Shown here: in pieces, positions 54,381 to 63,249 of the stretch
Layout of the letters: each line of letters opens with the position of its first letter
How positions within the stretch are numbered: the stretch's first letter is position 1
NCBI GenBank assembly: GCA_937870825.1
Contig: CALMZO010000059.1
Location: 1-64,000 of the forward strand
Direction of reading: 5' to 3'
Source of the DNA: an uncultured Chloroflexota bacterium
GTDB taxonomy: Bacteria > Chloroflexota > Anaerolineae > UBA4142 > SHND01
DNA length: 64,000 nucleotides
Made by a program: the position numbers and the translations under genes
The notes under the pieces: generated by a model
Seen by the model: only the letters and a program-made list of their open reading frames with translations
Told to the model about the DNA's origin: nothing
The model's database searches: none

Positions 54381-54877
54381 TTTGCCGTTTCAATTTCGCG
54401 CAGCGCGTCCAGCAGCTGAACGGTATCAGGCAATTCGCCGGGCTTGAAAAGTTTGAGCCAGCGAATGATGCCCTCTTTGTCAACGATAAAAAGCGAACGG
54501 TCGGGACGTCCGAACTCTTCATTGAACACGCCGTACTGTTTCGATACTTGGCCGTGGGGCCAAAAGTCTGAAACGAGCGGATACGTGATGCCGCCGAGCC
54601 ATTTGCCCCACGCTTCTTTACTTGAAACCGGGTCACAGGAAACAGCCAAAACTTGGCTGTGCAATCTCTCGAATTCATCCATAAAGGCTTCCATCGAGGG
54701 AATTTGGCGGTCTCAGGTCGCGGTAAACGCGAACGGATGAAACGCGATGACGACGTTGTGTGTGCCGCGATAATCGCTCAATTGCGCGTCCACGCGTTTG
54801 ACTTCGGGTTTGGTGACGACGCCGCGCAGTTTGAAATTCGGGGCAGCGTCGCCGATGTTGAGTTTGGGTTCGGGCAT
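54377..54877 (-). CDS. AhpE-type peroxiredoxin with in-frame TGA at the peroxidatic position (probable selenoprotein)
   Basis: Read with TGA at 54715-54713 as residue 55, the frame gives a 166-residue AhpE-like peroxiredoxin. The N-terminus is GDAAPNFKLRG, then VVIAFHPFAFTAT, the TGA codon, DRQIPSMEAF, then YPLVSDFWPHGQVSKQYGVF and DRSLFIVDKEGIIRW. In relatives the residue after FTxx is the peroxide-reacting Cys (TxxC), so the TGA is exactly there (TxxU). Both sides are intact, without frameshift. Without Sec the product would be a 54-residue fragment, or a late restart at 54694. The terminal TGA overlaps the lipB GTG. An imperfect stem (TTCC/GGAA top) lies just 3' of the codon as a possible SECIS, but it is weak. 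A single-base error at a Cys codon is the main alternative. Confidence 0.7.
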
Positions 54878-54960
54878 GAATGCTGTAGTTTCCTCTATTT
54901 CCTTTCAAGGCAGAGTAACGCGCATGCAGGAACAAAAAGGAAATGCGGGAAAGCAGGGAA

Positions 54961-55365
54961 TTATGGGAAATTGCGTGTGCGTCGAATTTCAACGCCTGCC
55001 GATTCTACGACGCCGCGAATCGGCGGGGGCTGTTTGCGAACATAAATCGTCAGCGCGTCCATTGGAAATTTTTCGATGAGCGCATCGGCAATTTTACGCG
55101 CCAGCGCTTCGAGCAGCAACGATTCGGTATCTTCCACCAAATGCCGAATCGTTTTGAACACATCCGAATAACTAATCGTATCTTGGAGCGAGTCGCTGAT
55201 GCCGGCGCGCGTCAAATCGTATTCGATTTCGACATCAACGATGATGCGTCCGCCGACAATACGTTCCTCCTGCGAAACACCATGTTTGCCGTGAAACTGC
55301 GCGCCCTTGAGAACAATTTTGTCTGCCACGATGAAGGATTGTACTTGCAAAATGGCGCGTGTCAA
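54961..55365 (-). CDS. folB: Dihydroneopterin aldolase
   Basis: 134 residues. The core IVLKGAQFHGKHGVSQEER with the catalytic Lys/Glu region, DLTRAGISDSLQDTISYSDVF and LLLEALARKIADALIEKFP is typical of FolB, which cleaves dihydroneopterin in folate synthesis. The first 16 residues may be extra; a GTG near 55329 would start at VADKIVL. Gene order is folB, peroxiredoxin, lipB and icd on the minus strand. Confidence 0.9.
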   Translation of the reverse strand: MTRAILQVQSFIVADKIVLKGAQFHGKHGVSQEERIVGGRIIVDVEIEYDLTRAGISDSLQDTISYSDVFKTIRHLVEDTESLLLEALARKIADALIEKFPMDALTIYVRKQPPPIRGVVESAGVEIRRTRNFP

Positions 55366-55398
55366 TGGACGCGAGAAAGGATGAGGGAGGAAAAGATT

Positions 55399-57003
55399 TT
55401 ACGCTTCATACACAATGCGTCCATCACACATCGTGACAAGTGGTTTCTTTTCCGCAATCGTTTCGGGCGGCGCGGCGAACATGTCCGCATTCACCAGCAC
55501 CAGGTCGGCGAGAAAATCTGCGCGCACCTGTCCTTTGTGATGCTCTTGAAATTCCGCGTACGCCGCGTCGCGTGTGTACGACAAGAGAGTGTTCACGAGT
55601 GTTTGTTTTTGTTCGGGCAGATGCGGACGCCAAGGTTTTCGATTGACTGCCATGTGAATCCCGCGAAACGGATTTTGCGTGACGACGGGCCAATCGCTGC
55701 CAAACACGAGCCGCGCGTTTGCATTTCTCAAAGTTTCCCACGCGAAACTCAAATGCCAACGCGCCGCGCCGACACGCTGCGTCCAAACATCCACCCCATC
55801 GGCGTTGAGGGGACAATGTAACGGCTGCATGGACGCGATTGCATCGAGTTCGGCGAAACGCGGAATATCGTCGGGATGAATCAGTTCAATGTGTTCGACG
55901 CGATGGCGGCTGTCCCGTTTGCCATTTTTTTCGCGCGCGAGTTGATAGCCGTCCAGCGTGCGGCGCACGGCAAGGTCGCCAATCGCGTGAACAAAGATTT
56001 GAAAACCGAGTCGGTCCGCCTCGACTGCCATGCGATTGAAATGTTCGGGCGTGTAATTCGCGTCGCCGCACGTGTGCGGATTGTCCGCGTAGGGTTCGAG
56101 CAGCAAGCCCGTGAAACCTTCGATCACGCCATCCATGAAAAATTTCACGGAACCCGCGCGCACGAGTTCGCTTTGAAAGGTGCTGCGGTACTCTACGGCA
56201 TGTGTGGCGAGCGCCTCGAATGGCGTAGTGGGCTTGATGTCAAACGGCAAATAGACACGCAGGGTGAGTTCACCGACATCCTCCAACGCTGACGCCAGCA
56301 CGGGCAAATCATCGCGCGCGTCCATGTTTTGCACGCTCGTCACGCCCAGTTCTGCCGCCTGTCGCAGTCCTTTGTGCAGGAGGGCGCGTTTGCAATTCAT
56401 GTCGGGAACGGGAATCAATTTGCTGATGTGATGAAACGCGCCCGGTTCGCGCAGTTCGCCGGTTGCCTCACCGTGTTCGTCCAAAACAATTTCGCTGTTT
56501 GCCCCACACACGCCGCCGCGCAAAATGCCCGCGCGTTCGAGCGCGTGCGTGTTTGCCCACGCGGTATGTCCGTCATACGCGAGAATGAAAAGCGGGCGGT
56601 CAGACACGATTGAGTCGAGATGCTGGCGCGTCAGCGGGGAACGATTCGGACCCACGTTGTACAGCAGTTGATATCCTTCGAGCCATTCGCGCTTGGGTTG
56701 CTCTGCCGCGAAGCGTTTCACAATGTGAACCACCGTTTCAAATTCGTGTACGTCTTCGAAAGACATCCCATCGAGGTACATCGAACCGTGCATGAGATGC
56801 TAATGCGCGTCGTTGATGCCCGGAAGGAGTGTATTGTTTTGTGCGTCGATGACGCGCGTGTAGGTGCCGCGCCACGCCAGCGCGTCCGCATTGCTGCCGA
56901 CGAACGCGATGCGATTTCCGCGAATGGCGACAGCTTGCGCGAACGGTTGTTCCGCATTTGCCGTAAAAATTTTGGCGTTGATGAAAATGGTGTGAGCGTT
57001 CAT
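55399..57003 (-). pseudogene. YtcJ-like amidohydrolase interrupted by TAG in the metal-binding motif
   Basis: The frame from the ATG at 57003 gives MNAHTIFINAKIFTAN, then LLPGINDAH, a TAG at 56802-56800 and HLMHGSMYLDGM, after which 460 residues continue in the same frame (LFILAYDGHTAWANTHAL; QIFVHAIGDLAVRRTLDGY; RVEHIELIHPDDI; FGSDWPVVTQNP). The stop replaces the middle residue of the N-terminal HxH zinc motif, commonly a hydrophobic residue such as Leu (TTG to TAG would be one change). Amidohydrolases of this type (amidohydro_3) act on diverse amides. Either nonsense decay or an assembly error; pyrrolysine is unlikely with no Pyl genes in view. Confidence 0.8.
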
Positions 57004-57085
57004 AGGATGGATGTGAGATGAAGGATGAATGCACAATGCCCAAGGGACAATGCAGAAACGAGAAACGAAAAACGAAAAACGAAAT

Positions 57086-57856
57086 TCAAAATCGTAAATG
57101 CTTTACCGAAAGCCCTCTGTTGATCAGTTCGTTCAAGGAATTGATGCCGATGAGAAGATGGGATTCGACAAACTCTTGCGTGACGCGCGAATCGCTTGCT
57201 TCGGTTTTCACGCCGTCGGGAATCATCGGTTGGTCAGAGACGAGCAGCAGCGCGCCGGTGGGAATTGAATTCGCAAAGCCGCCGACAAAAATCGTCGCGG
57301 TCTCCATGTCAATCGCCATCACGCGCAAACGCCTCAAGTATGCTTTGAACGCGTCGTCATGTTCCCACACGCGGCGGTTTGTTGTATATACCGTTCCCGT
57401 CCAATAATCGCGTTCATGAAATTTAATTGTATTCGAGACGGCTTTTTGCAAACTGAACGCGGGCAGTGCGGGAACTTCGGGCGGCAGATAATCGTTCGAC
57501 GTGCCTTCGCCGCGAATTGCCGCGATGGGCAAAATCAAATCGCCCACTTTATTTTTCTTTTTCAGTCCGCCGCATTTTCCCAAAAACAAACACGCTTTCG
57601 GTTTTATTGCGCTCAACAAATCCATTACCGTCGCGGCGTTCGCGCTGCCCATGCCAAAGTTGATGATGGTGATGTTGTTCGCCGTCGCGGTCTGCATCGG
57701 ACGCTCCATGCCGCGAATGGGCACGGCATTCCATTCGGCAAACATTTTCACATAGTTGAAAAAGTTGACGAGCAGGATGTGACTGCCAAATTCTTTGAGG
57801 GGAACGCCCGTATAGCGCGGGAGCCAATTCGCGACGATTTTTTCTTTGGTGTTCAT
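57086..57856 (-). CDS. AMP nucleosidase-like purine nucleoside phosphorylase family protein
   Basis: 256 residues from the ATG at 57856. The phosphorylase fold is seen in ITIINFGMGSANAATVMDLLS, CLFLGKCGGLKKKNKVGDLILP and AIDMETATIFVGGFANSIPTGALLLVSD, followed by KTEASDSRVTQEFVESHLLIG. The nearest match is the C-terminal domain of AMP nucleosidase (Amn), without the long N-terminal regulatory domain. It would release adenine from AMP. Its start overlaps the phosphatase stop (ATGA), suggesting a joint role in nucleotide turnover. Confidence 0.8.
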   Translation of the reverse strand: MNTKEKIVANWLPRYTGVPLKEFGSHILLVNFFNYVKMFAEWNAVPIRGMERPMQTATANNITIINFGMGSANAATVMDLLSAIKPKACLFLGKCGGLKKKNKVGDLILPIAAIRGEGTSNDYLPPEVPALPAFSLQKAVSNTIKFHERDYWTGTVYTTNRRVWEHDDAFKAYLRRLRVMAIDMETATIFVGGFANSIPTGALLLVSDQPMIPDGVKTEASDSRVTQEFVESHLLIGINSLNELINRGLSVKHLRF

Positions 57857-58341
57857 CCCGTTTTTGAAACGTCGTCCATAAATCTCTTCCACGTCGCATT
57901 GGGCGCCCAAATCCATTGCAAATCTTGTCGCGCTTGTTTTTCATCCACGCCGAGAAATTTGCGGCGATACAAATACAGGAACGACGAGGCGCGGTAATTG
58001 ACTTCACAGTGGACGAAAATTTTTTTATCGCGATTCTTTTGCATCGCGTCAAAAAATTTTTCAATGTCGCTCAACTGCGGCGAATCCCAAATCACGGGAA
58101 TGTGAAGGTGCTGCATGCCCAAATTTTCGACAATCTCTTTTTCGTTCGCGAGCGCCATCTGCGCGTCAACAGGAACAAGATTGATGATGACTTGATAGCC
58201 CGCATCCCGAATGGCGGCAAATTCTTCGGGGGAAGGTTGTCCGCTCGAGACGAGTCCATCGCCGAGTTCGTAAAAGTTGATAATCGTTTCCACGCGCGCG
58301 TCTGCTATTGTTTTTTCCGCGCGTGAGTCTTTAGTTGGCAT
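57853..58341 (-). CDS. Dual-specificity phosphatase-like protein with a CX4R loop
   Basis: 162 residues from the ATG at 58341. INFYELGDGLVSSGQPSPEEFAAI and AGYQVIINLVPVD match the beta-lactamase-hydrolase-like/DSP phosphatase group. The catalytic loop is VHCEVNYRAS, which has four instead of the usual five residues between Cys and Arg; close relatives show the same. It could hydrolyse phosphotyrosine or small phosphates. It starts inside the 3' end of the monooxygenase gene and its stop overlaps the AMP nucleosidase-like start. Confidence 0.75.
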   Translation of the reverse strand: MPTKDSRAEKTIADARVETIINFYELGDGLVSSGQPSPEEFAAIRDAGYQVIINLVPVDAQMALANEKEIVENLGMQHLHIPVIWDSPQLSDIEKFFDAMQKNRDKKIFVHCEVNYRASSFLYLYRRKFLGVDEKQARQDLQWIWAPNATWKRFMDDVSKTG

Positions 58342-58649
58342 GTCCGACGATTTCGTAATGAACCTCCTTCGGCTCGAATTCCAACAAGAAAGCAGAAGCT
58401 TCAGGAATGTACTTTGCAATTTCCGCATCATCTCCGACGAATCCTGTGATGGCATTCACGTCGCGCCAAAGTCAGCGTAATGAAATGCGTCACAGCGCCG
58501 TCTGCGCGTTCGAGACCATACACGTTGAGGTTTCCGCCAACGCATCGGTACTCGGGAATGGCGCGCGCGTGGTGAAATTGGCGATAGGCGCGCGCTTTGG
58601 CTGTCGGAACGCGTCCGTGCCACACCCGCGCAATATGGCGAGCCATCAT
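58331..58649 (-). pseudogene. Antibiotic biosynthesis monooxygenase-like gene with a frameshift
   Basis: The N-terminal part (MARHIARVWHGRVPTAKARAYRQF; NVYGLERADGAVTHFITL) is in one frame. After about base 58470 the family continues in another frame (WRDVNAITGFVGDDAEIAKY, then FEPKEVHYEIVGHAN). One added or lost base near CTGACTTTGG joins the two into one 105-residue ABM protein. As it stands, the first frame ends after 20 unrelated residues. Its start overlaps the APH stop. It is a recent mutation or a sequence error. Confidence 0.8.
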
Positions 58650-59653
58650 ACGGGTCCTCCGGTCAATGCCAAATCCACCATATCGCCCGGTTCGAATTGC
58701 AGGCGAAACCATTTTAGCGCGTCGCCCTGGGTTTCTTCGGTCGCGTCGGGCAATAAGAGTACGCGCGCGGCATATTCGCATACATCATACATTGCCCAAT
58801 CGCAGCGATAGTAGGCGAGTGCAGCGTCATTGAGTTTTGTTTCACCATATCCTTCAAAAAATAATTTCTCCTGTTGGCGTGTGACACGCTTGGCGATAAC
58901 AGAATCTATGATGAAAAGAAAATCGCGTTCACGCGGCGCGAGAATCGGCTGATCCCAATCCACAACATACAAGTTGCCGTCGTCGCCGACGAGGACATTT
59001 CCCAAGTGAATGTCTGCGTGACACAAGACAAATTCGTTTGGCTGCTTTTGCAATTGCGCCGCGAGTTTCAAGGTGCGGACGCGCAGCGTTTCGATGACGG
59101 CGCGTTTGTCTTGCCACAACGCGCCGAGCGCACACTGAATGTCGTTTTGAAATTCGTGTGCGGAAATTTTTTGCTCCACCGCGTCGCGCATTTCATCCCA
59201 CTTGGGAATGAACGTTTCGCGTTCGATTTCGTTTTCAAAGTCGCGCGGCGGTTTTGTGTTGTGCAATTGTTTGACGATGCTGCCGTATTCGCGCCATTGT
59301 TGTTCCGACAATTCGCGTCGCATTCCATTTTCGCCATGAATGAACGGATACAGAATCAGCGCGTAATCGTCAATGCTTGCCTTGAGTTCGCCGCCATGGG
59401 TGGGCAATGGCGCGATGATTTGGGTAATTCCGTTTTCGTACAAATAACGCGGGAGTGCGAGTGAAAGGTTCGGAAACGCGCCGCGTTTTGTTTTGAGAAA
59501 AAAGTTTTCGCCGGGCGCGTCGGTCACGCGATAGACACCCGCGTTGGTGTCATTGCCGAGCGCGAGAAATTCCAGCGCGCGCGTTTCGATTCCAAAAGAT
59601 TCGCGTAGAGTTGCGATAATTTTTTTGTCGGAGAGAGTAGGTTTGGCAAGCAT
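58646..59653 (-). CDS. Aminoglycoside phosphotransferase-fold kinase
   Basis: 335 residues. The catalytic loop is CHADIHLGNVLV (about residue 214) and the metal-binding DWDQ in VVDWDQP follows. The nucleotide-binding part has NAGVYRV and FFLKTKRG. It is closest to the spectinomycin/choline kinase-like APH family; real antibiotic resistance is not implied. It sits just upstream of the monooxygenase gene, with an ATGA overlap. Confidence 0.87.
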   Translation of the reverse strand: MLAKPTLSDKKIIATLRESFGIETRALEFLALGNDTNAGVYRVTDAPGENFFLKTKRGAFPNLSLALPRYLYENGITQIIAPLPTHGGELKASIDDYALILYPFIHGENGMRRELSEQQWREYGSIVKQLHNTKPPRDFENEIERETFIPKWDEMRDAVEQKISAHEFQNDIQCALGALWQDKRAVIETLRVRTLKLAAQLQKQPNEFVLCHADIHLGNVLVGDDGNLYVVDWDQPILAPRERDFLFIIDSVIAKRVTRQQEKLFFEGYGETKLNDAALAYYRCDWAMYDVCEYAARVLLLPDATEETQGDALKWFRLQFEPGDMVDLALTGGPV

Positions 59654-59746
59654 GAGTTGTTCGTGTGAGCTATTTTACATGCAAAATGCGATTCGGCAGG
59701 ATGATTTGAGAAACAAGTGACGACGAAAAAGGGTGAATACCTGGTA

Positions 59747-59783
59747 AAAAAAATCGTTCGACGAATTTCGTCGAACGATTTTT
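59747..59783 (-). terminator. Terminator after the MEMO-like gene
   Basis: AATCGTTCGACGAA (59752-59765) and TTCGTCGAACGATT (59767-59780) form a perfect stem around one base, with A and T runs on both sides. It can work on either strand. Confidence 0.9.
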
Positions 59784-60656
59784 TTACATTTTTTTCCATT
59801 CCATCAACGCGGCGGCAACCCACGTCGGTTTCGGTTTTTGGTACAAGTCGGATGCGTCGCTGTATGTCATGTCCAGAATTTCGCCGCGCATTTCGCCGCG
59901 CAAGTGGCGGAATACTTGTCCCGCGTCGCGCGCATCGCTTTTCCATTGAACGCAATGTTGATTGTAGCCCCAGTAATCGCCGCGCGCGAGCGTGTCAATC
60001 CCCTCTTGAATTTTTTCACGCGCGAGTTCCAAGCCGCCTTCGTGCGGATGGTACGATTCTTCGGGCGGTGTGCCGTAACCGATGCCGTGATGAAACGGGT
60101 CGGCGGTAGAAACGACGACCGCGTTTTCGGCAAGCCGAGCGAGTTCGTCAATCCCCGGCAGACGTTCGGGATGTCCGCCTGCGAGGTACGGGTAACGTTC
60201 AAACACTTCGGGTCCCTTGATGCCGCGTCGTTTCGTTTCGGCGTTCCAAAAATGCCGCCAACTCATCAATGCGTGGTCGCCTTCCCATTCATTGCGCCAA
60301 TCAATTCCCGGTCCTTGAATTCCATAAAACGGAAATTGCGCGGGGTCCTCGCCATTTGCCACACGAATGCGCGCGTCCTCCATTTCGTCGGTGAACGCGT
60401 GCAACACGCTCACAACAAGCACGCGGTCTGCGCCGCTGTCGAGAGCAGCATTCACACACGCGGCGATTTGATGTCCGCAATCGAGAACGCCCGCGTGCGG
60501 AAAGACCAACACACCGCCCGCGTTCAACGTCGGCGCGAGATTCCATTCGCGCGCGCGTTCGAGTCGTTCGAGCGTGCCGCGTTCGCCCATCTCGGCGTGT
60601 TCGCGATTGTAGAGTTCATGAATTTCTTGTTGGAGTTTTGTGCGATTGAGTTTCAT
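59784..60656 (-). CDS. MEMO-like protein
   Basis: 290 residues. VLVFPHAGVLDCGHQIAACVNAAL (about residue 50) matches the PHAGYxYCG-like motif of MEMO1, which has the fold of class III extradiol dioxygenases with conserved His and Cys. SADPFHHGIGYG adds two further His residues. In bacteria such genes are often paired with AMMECR1 and radical SAM genes, which are absent here. It could be a dioxygenase; function unknown. Confidence 0.65.
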   Translation of the reverse strand: MKLNRTKLQQEIHELYNREHAEMGERGTLERLERAREWNLAPTLNAGGVLVFPHAGVLDCGHQIAACVNAALDSGADRVLVVSVLHAFTDEMEDARIRVANGEDPAQFPFYGIQGPGIDWRNEWEGDHALMSWRHFWNAETKRRGIKGPEVFERYPYLAGGHPERLPGIDELARLAENAVVVSTADPFHHGIGYGTPPEESYHPHEGGLELAREKIQEGIDTLARGDYWGYNQHCVQWKSDARDAGQVFRHLRGEMRGEILDMTYSDASDLYQKPKPTWVAAALMEWKKM

Positions 60657-60680
60657 GGCGTCACCTTGACGGTGTTTGTT

Positions 60681-61859
60681 TTATGCTGATGTTGTCGGAA
60701 ACGGGAGGGCTATCGCGTCGTGTACGCGCGGCGCGTTCGAAAAACGGCTCAACACAATTTCATCTTGCGGCAAATCGGAAACCTCACCATGTTGAACCAA
60801 CTCTGCCATTTTCATTCCAAGCGCGGGACCCCACATCATCCCGTGACCGCCTGCCGCGAGAACGTACACACCGCGCTGCGGCTCATCAATGATGGGCAAG
60901 TGGTCGGGCGTGAAATCAATCGAGGCAGACCAACCGCGCGAAATGTGTTGCCCGCGCAACGTTGGAAATACCTTTTCAAAAATCGGACGCATCTCGTCCA
61001 AATACGCGCGGTCAAAATCGAGTTGATACCGTTCGCTCGTGTCAATCGCTTCGTTCGGATTGCTGAAACCGAGCAAGATGCCCTGTTCTTCGGGACGCCA
61101 ATACATGCCGCGCGCCAACATGAAACACATCGGAAATTTTCCAGTGACGCTGTGTCCTGTCGTGGGAAATGTGACGATGGTGTGCCGCGCGGCGGAAACG
61201 GGAACATCCATGCCGAGCATCGCGCCGATGGCGTTTGAACCGCGCGCGCCGCCCGCGTTCACTACGCGTTCGCTTTCGTACACACCGCGCGTGGTGTGTA
61301 CACGAAAACCGTTCGCGGTGGGAACAATGTGCGTGACCGCGCATTGTTCGACGAGCGAAACATGTGGCGAACGCGTCACCGCGTAGGTGATGTTGCGCGC
61401 GATGATGGCAGGATTCACGAATCCGTCCGTCGCGGTGTACGTCGCGCCGCGAAACATTTCCCAATTCAACGCGGGAAATCGGTGCGCGCCCTCTTTGGCA
61501 TCGAGCCATTCATTTTCCAAACCGCACGCGCGGCGCAGTCGCACCAATTCCTTGAACGCGATTTCTTCATCGGGCGTTTCTGCCAAAACAAAATATCCCG
61601 TTTCATTAAAACCGCTGTCGAGTCCCAATTCGTCGCCGATGCGAACGTACGATTCGCGCGACCATTGACCCAATTTAATCGCCGTTGTCGAGCCGCCTTG
61701 TTGCCGCACGATGCCCGCCGAACGCGTTGTGGTGCCGCTGCCCGCCCAATTGCGTTCGAGCACGGCGATGCGTCCAAAATTATTTTTCGCCAAATGGTAC
61801 GCGGTCCACAATCCGAGATTGCCCGCGCCGATGATGATGAGGTCGTAGGGATGAGTCAT
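60681..61859 (-). CDS. FAD-dependent oxidoreductase, sarcosine oxidase beta-subunit-like (DAO family)
   Basis: 392 residues. The N-terminus LIIIGAGNLGLWTAYHLA (GxGxxG) is followed by GSGTTTRSAGIVRQQGGSTT, and the C-terminus DHLPIIDEPQRGVYVLAAGGHGMMWGP carries the second FAD-binding region. It probably oxidises an amine or amino acid. It is more like sarcosine oxidase beta/dimethylglycine dehydrogenase-type proteins than the family member at 4626. It lies 24 bases upstream of the MEMO-like gene and follows dapB. Confidence 0.85.
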   Translation of the reverse strand: MTHPYDLIIIGAGNLGLWTAYHLAKNNFGRIAVLERNWAGSGTTTRSAGIVRQQGGSTTAIKLGQWSRESYVRIGDELGLDSGFNETGYFVLAETPDEEIAFKELVRLRRACGLENEWLDAKEGAHRFPALNWEMFRGATYTATDGFVNPAIIARNITYAVTRSPHVSLVEQCAVTHIVPTANGFRVHTTRGVYESERVVNAGGARGSNAIGAMLGMDVPVSAARHTIVTFPTTGHSVTGKFPMCFMLARGMYWRPEEQGILLGFSNPNEAIDTSERYQLDFDRAYLDEMRPIFEKVFPTLRGQHISRGWSASIDFTPDHLPIIDEPQRGVYVLAAGGHGMMWGPALGMKMAELVQHGEVSDLPQDEIVLSRFSNAPRVHDAIALPFPTTSA

Positions 61860-61877
61860 AGAGTAAAGGGCGAGTGC

Positions 61878-62681
61878 CTAAAAATTCATCACGCTGTCGA
61901 GTCCGCGCTGTACGCCAATCAATGTGCTGACTCGCCGTATTGCCAACAACGCGCCGTCAACGTACGGCTCGGCGCTCGTTCCTGCTTCATGCCGCAAAAT
62001 CAATTTTTGTCCCGGCATTCCAAAAATTGCATCTATGGAAATGACATAACCGGGCATGCGAATCGAGTGAACTTGTGTGCCTTGTAACGATGCGCCGCGC
62101 GTTTCTTTCACGCCGTCAATATTTTCCAAGGGCACTTCGGGTTCGGCGTGATGAAATTTGGAAAGGCGATTGGCTAATTCGCGCGCGGTCCCGCTGGGCG
62201 CGTCTTTTTTCCCCGCGTGCGCGTAATCAATAATTTCCCAATGCGGAATATAGTTTGCTGCCATCTCGGCAAACTTTTGCAGCAGAACGACAGTCAGAGC
62301 AAAATTGCCTACAGCCAAAACACCGCGCCCAACTTGATTCGCGGTGCGGTCTATTTCAGCATAATCGTCATTGCTCAATCCGGAAGTGCCGATGACAACA
62401 TGCGCGCCGCCGCGCAGTGCGGACAACACATTTTGTTTTGCAACATCCGGCTTTGTGTATTCCACAAAAACATCGGGCTTGCATCGGAGCGCGTCGTCAA
62501 CGGTTGCAAAAACGGGCGCACCAAGTCCTTGAATGCCCAGCACCTCGCCCAGATTTTTTCCCGCACTCGTTCGCGCCATCGCAGATACCAGTTCCATGTC
62601 AGCGGCGCGCGCAATGCCCCTGCATAGTTCTGAACCTGCCCAGCCCGTTGCGCCGGCAACGGAAACTTTCAATTTCGTCAT
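61878..62681 (-). CDS. dapB: 4-hydroxy-tetrahydrodipicolinate reductase
   Basis: 267 residues from the ATG at 62681. LKVSVAGATGWAGSELCRGIA is the NAD(P) motif; VIGTSGLSNDDY and the catalytic HAGKKDAPSGTA (His and Lys) are DapB signatures; VHSIRMPGYVISIDAIFG and ILRHEAG complete the pattern. It makes tetrahydrodipicolinate for lysine and cell wall synthesis. Unusually, it stands next to a flavoenzyme, not with dapA or dapD. Confidence 0.9.
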   Translation of the reverse strand: MTKLKVSVAGATGWAGSELCRGIARAADMELVSAMARTSAGKNLGEVLGIQGLGAPVFATVDDALRCKPDVFVEYTKPDVAKQNVLSALRGGAHVVIGTSGLSNDDYAEIDRTANQVGRGVLAVGNFALTVVLLQKFAEMAANYIPHWEIIDYAHAGKKDAPSGTARELANRLSKFHHAEPEVPLENIDGVKETRGASLQGTQVHSIRMPGYVISIDAIFGMPGQKLILRHEAGTSAEPYVDGALLAIRRVSTLIGVQRGLDSVMNF

Positions 62682-62813
62682 GTGTCTCTCCATTCGAAGC
62701 AAAAAAGAAAAAACGCTTTGTCGGGGTTCCTCCGGGCACAAGCACACCGAATGCCAACACAGTCTGATGGAACGTGCGAGAATGATGCACCTTGTGATGG
62801 TTGGATAAACACC

Positions 62814-63116
62814 TCAGACTCGCTGCGCGCCCCACTCCCGCATCGCCTCAAAGATTGGTTCCAGCGTCTGACCATGTTTGGTCAGTGAATACTCGACCCG
62901 CGGTGGGACCTCGGGGTAAATCTTGCGCACAACAATTCCCTCTTGCTCCAAAATCCGCAACCGTTCAGAAAGTGTTTTGGGACTGATCCCACTCAGCGAG
63001 GCGCGCAGTTCGCCGAAGCGCTTTGTGCCGTCGAGTAGGTCGCGCAAGATCAGCAGGGTCCACTTGCCACCAATCACGTTGGCGGTATGTTCCACCGGGC
63101 ATCCCTTCTTTCCCAT
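62814..63116 (-). CDS. HxlR-family transcriptional regulator
   Basis: 100 residues. GCPVEHTANVIGGKWTLLILRDLL with its single conserved Cys near the N-terminus, then LSGISPKTLSERLRILEQEGIVVRKIYPEVPPRVEY, is the HxlR winged-helix pattern. Such regulators often sense electrophiles through the Cys. It is divergent from the small membrane protein at 63250, sharing a 133-bp intergenic region. Its base composition is less 'gcgcg'-rich than the neighbouring genes. Confidence 0.9.
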   Translation of the reverse strand: MGKKGCPVEHTANVIGGKWTLLILRDLLDGTKRFGELRASLSGISPKTLSERLRILEQEGIVVRKIYPEVPPRVEYSLTKHGQTLEPIFEAMREWGAQRV

Positions 63117-63249
63117 CTTCTCTCCTTTAGTTCATAAAAGGTAACTATAGCACTTTATTGTAACTACTTTACAAAATATATTCATCTGTGTTATTTTGTC
63201 AACGGTGGCGATGAGCCATCATAAACTCAAACCGAATGGAGAGAAAAGA
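63117..63249. promoter_or_regulatory. Divergent promoter region between the HxlR regulator and its likely target
   Basis: An AT-rich stretch (63137-63185) includes GTAACTATAG, TTGTAACTAC and TTTACAAAATATA, that is, repeated GTAACT-type half-sites as in HxlR/HypR operators. Boxes for each direction are not resolved. Confidence 0.4.

Noticed and set aside
55399-57003. Pyrrolysine at the TAG of the amidohydrolase
   Set aside because: No Pyl genes are in view, the family does not use Pyl, and a single change from a Leu codon explains it more simply.
58440-58500. Programmed +1 frameshifting in the monooxygenase gene
   Set aside because: No slippery CUU-stop type site or known programmed context is visible; an error or mutation is more likely.
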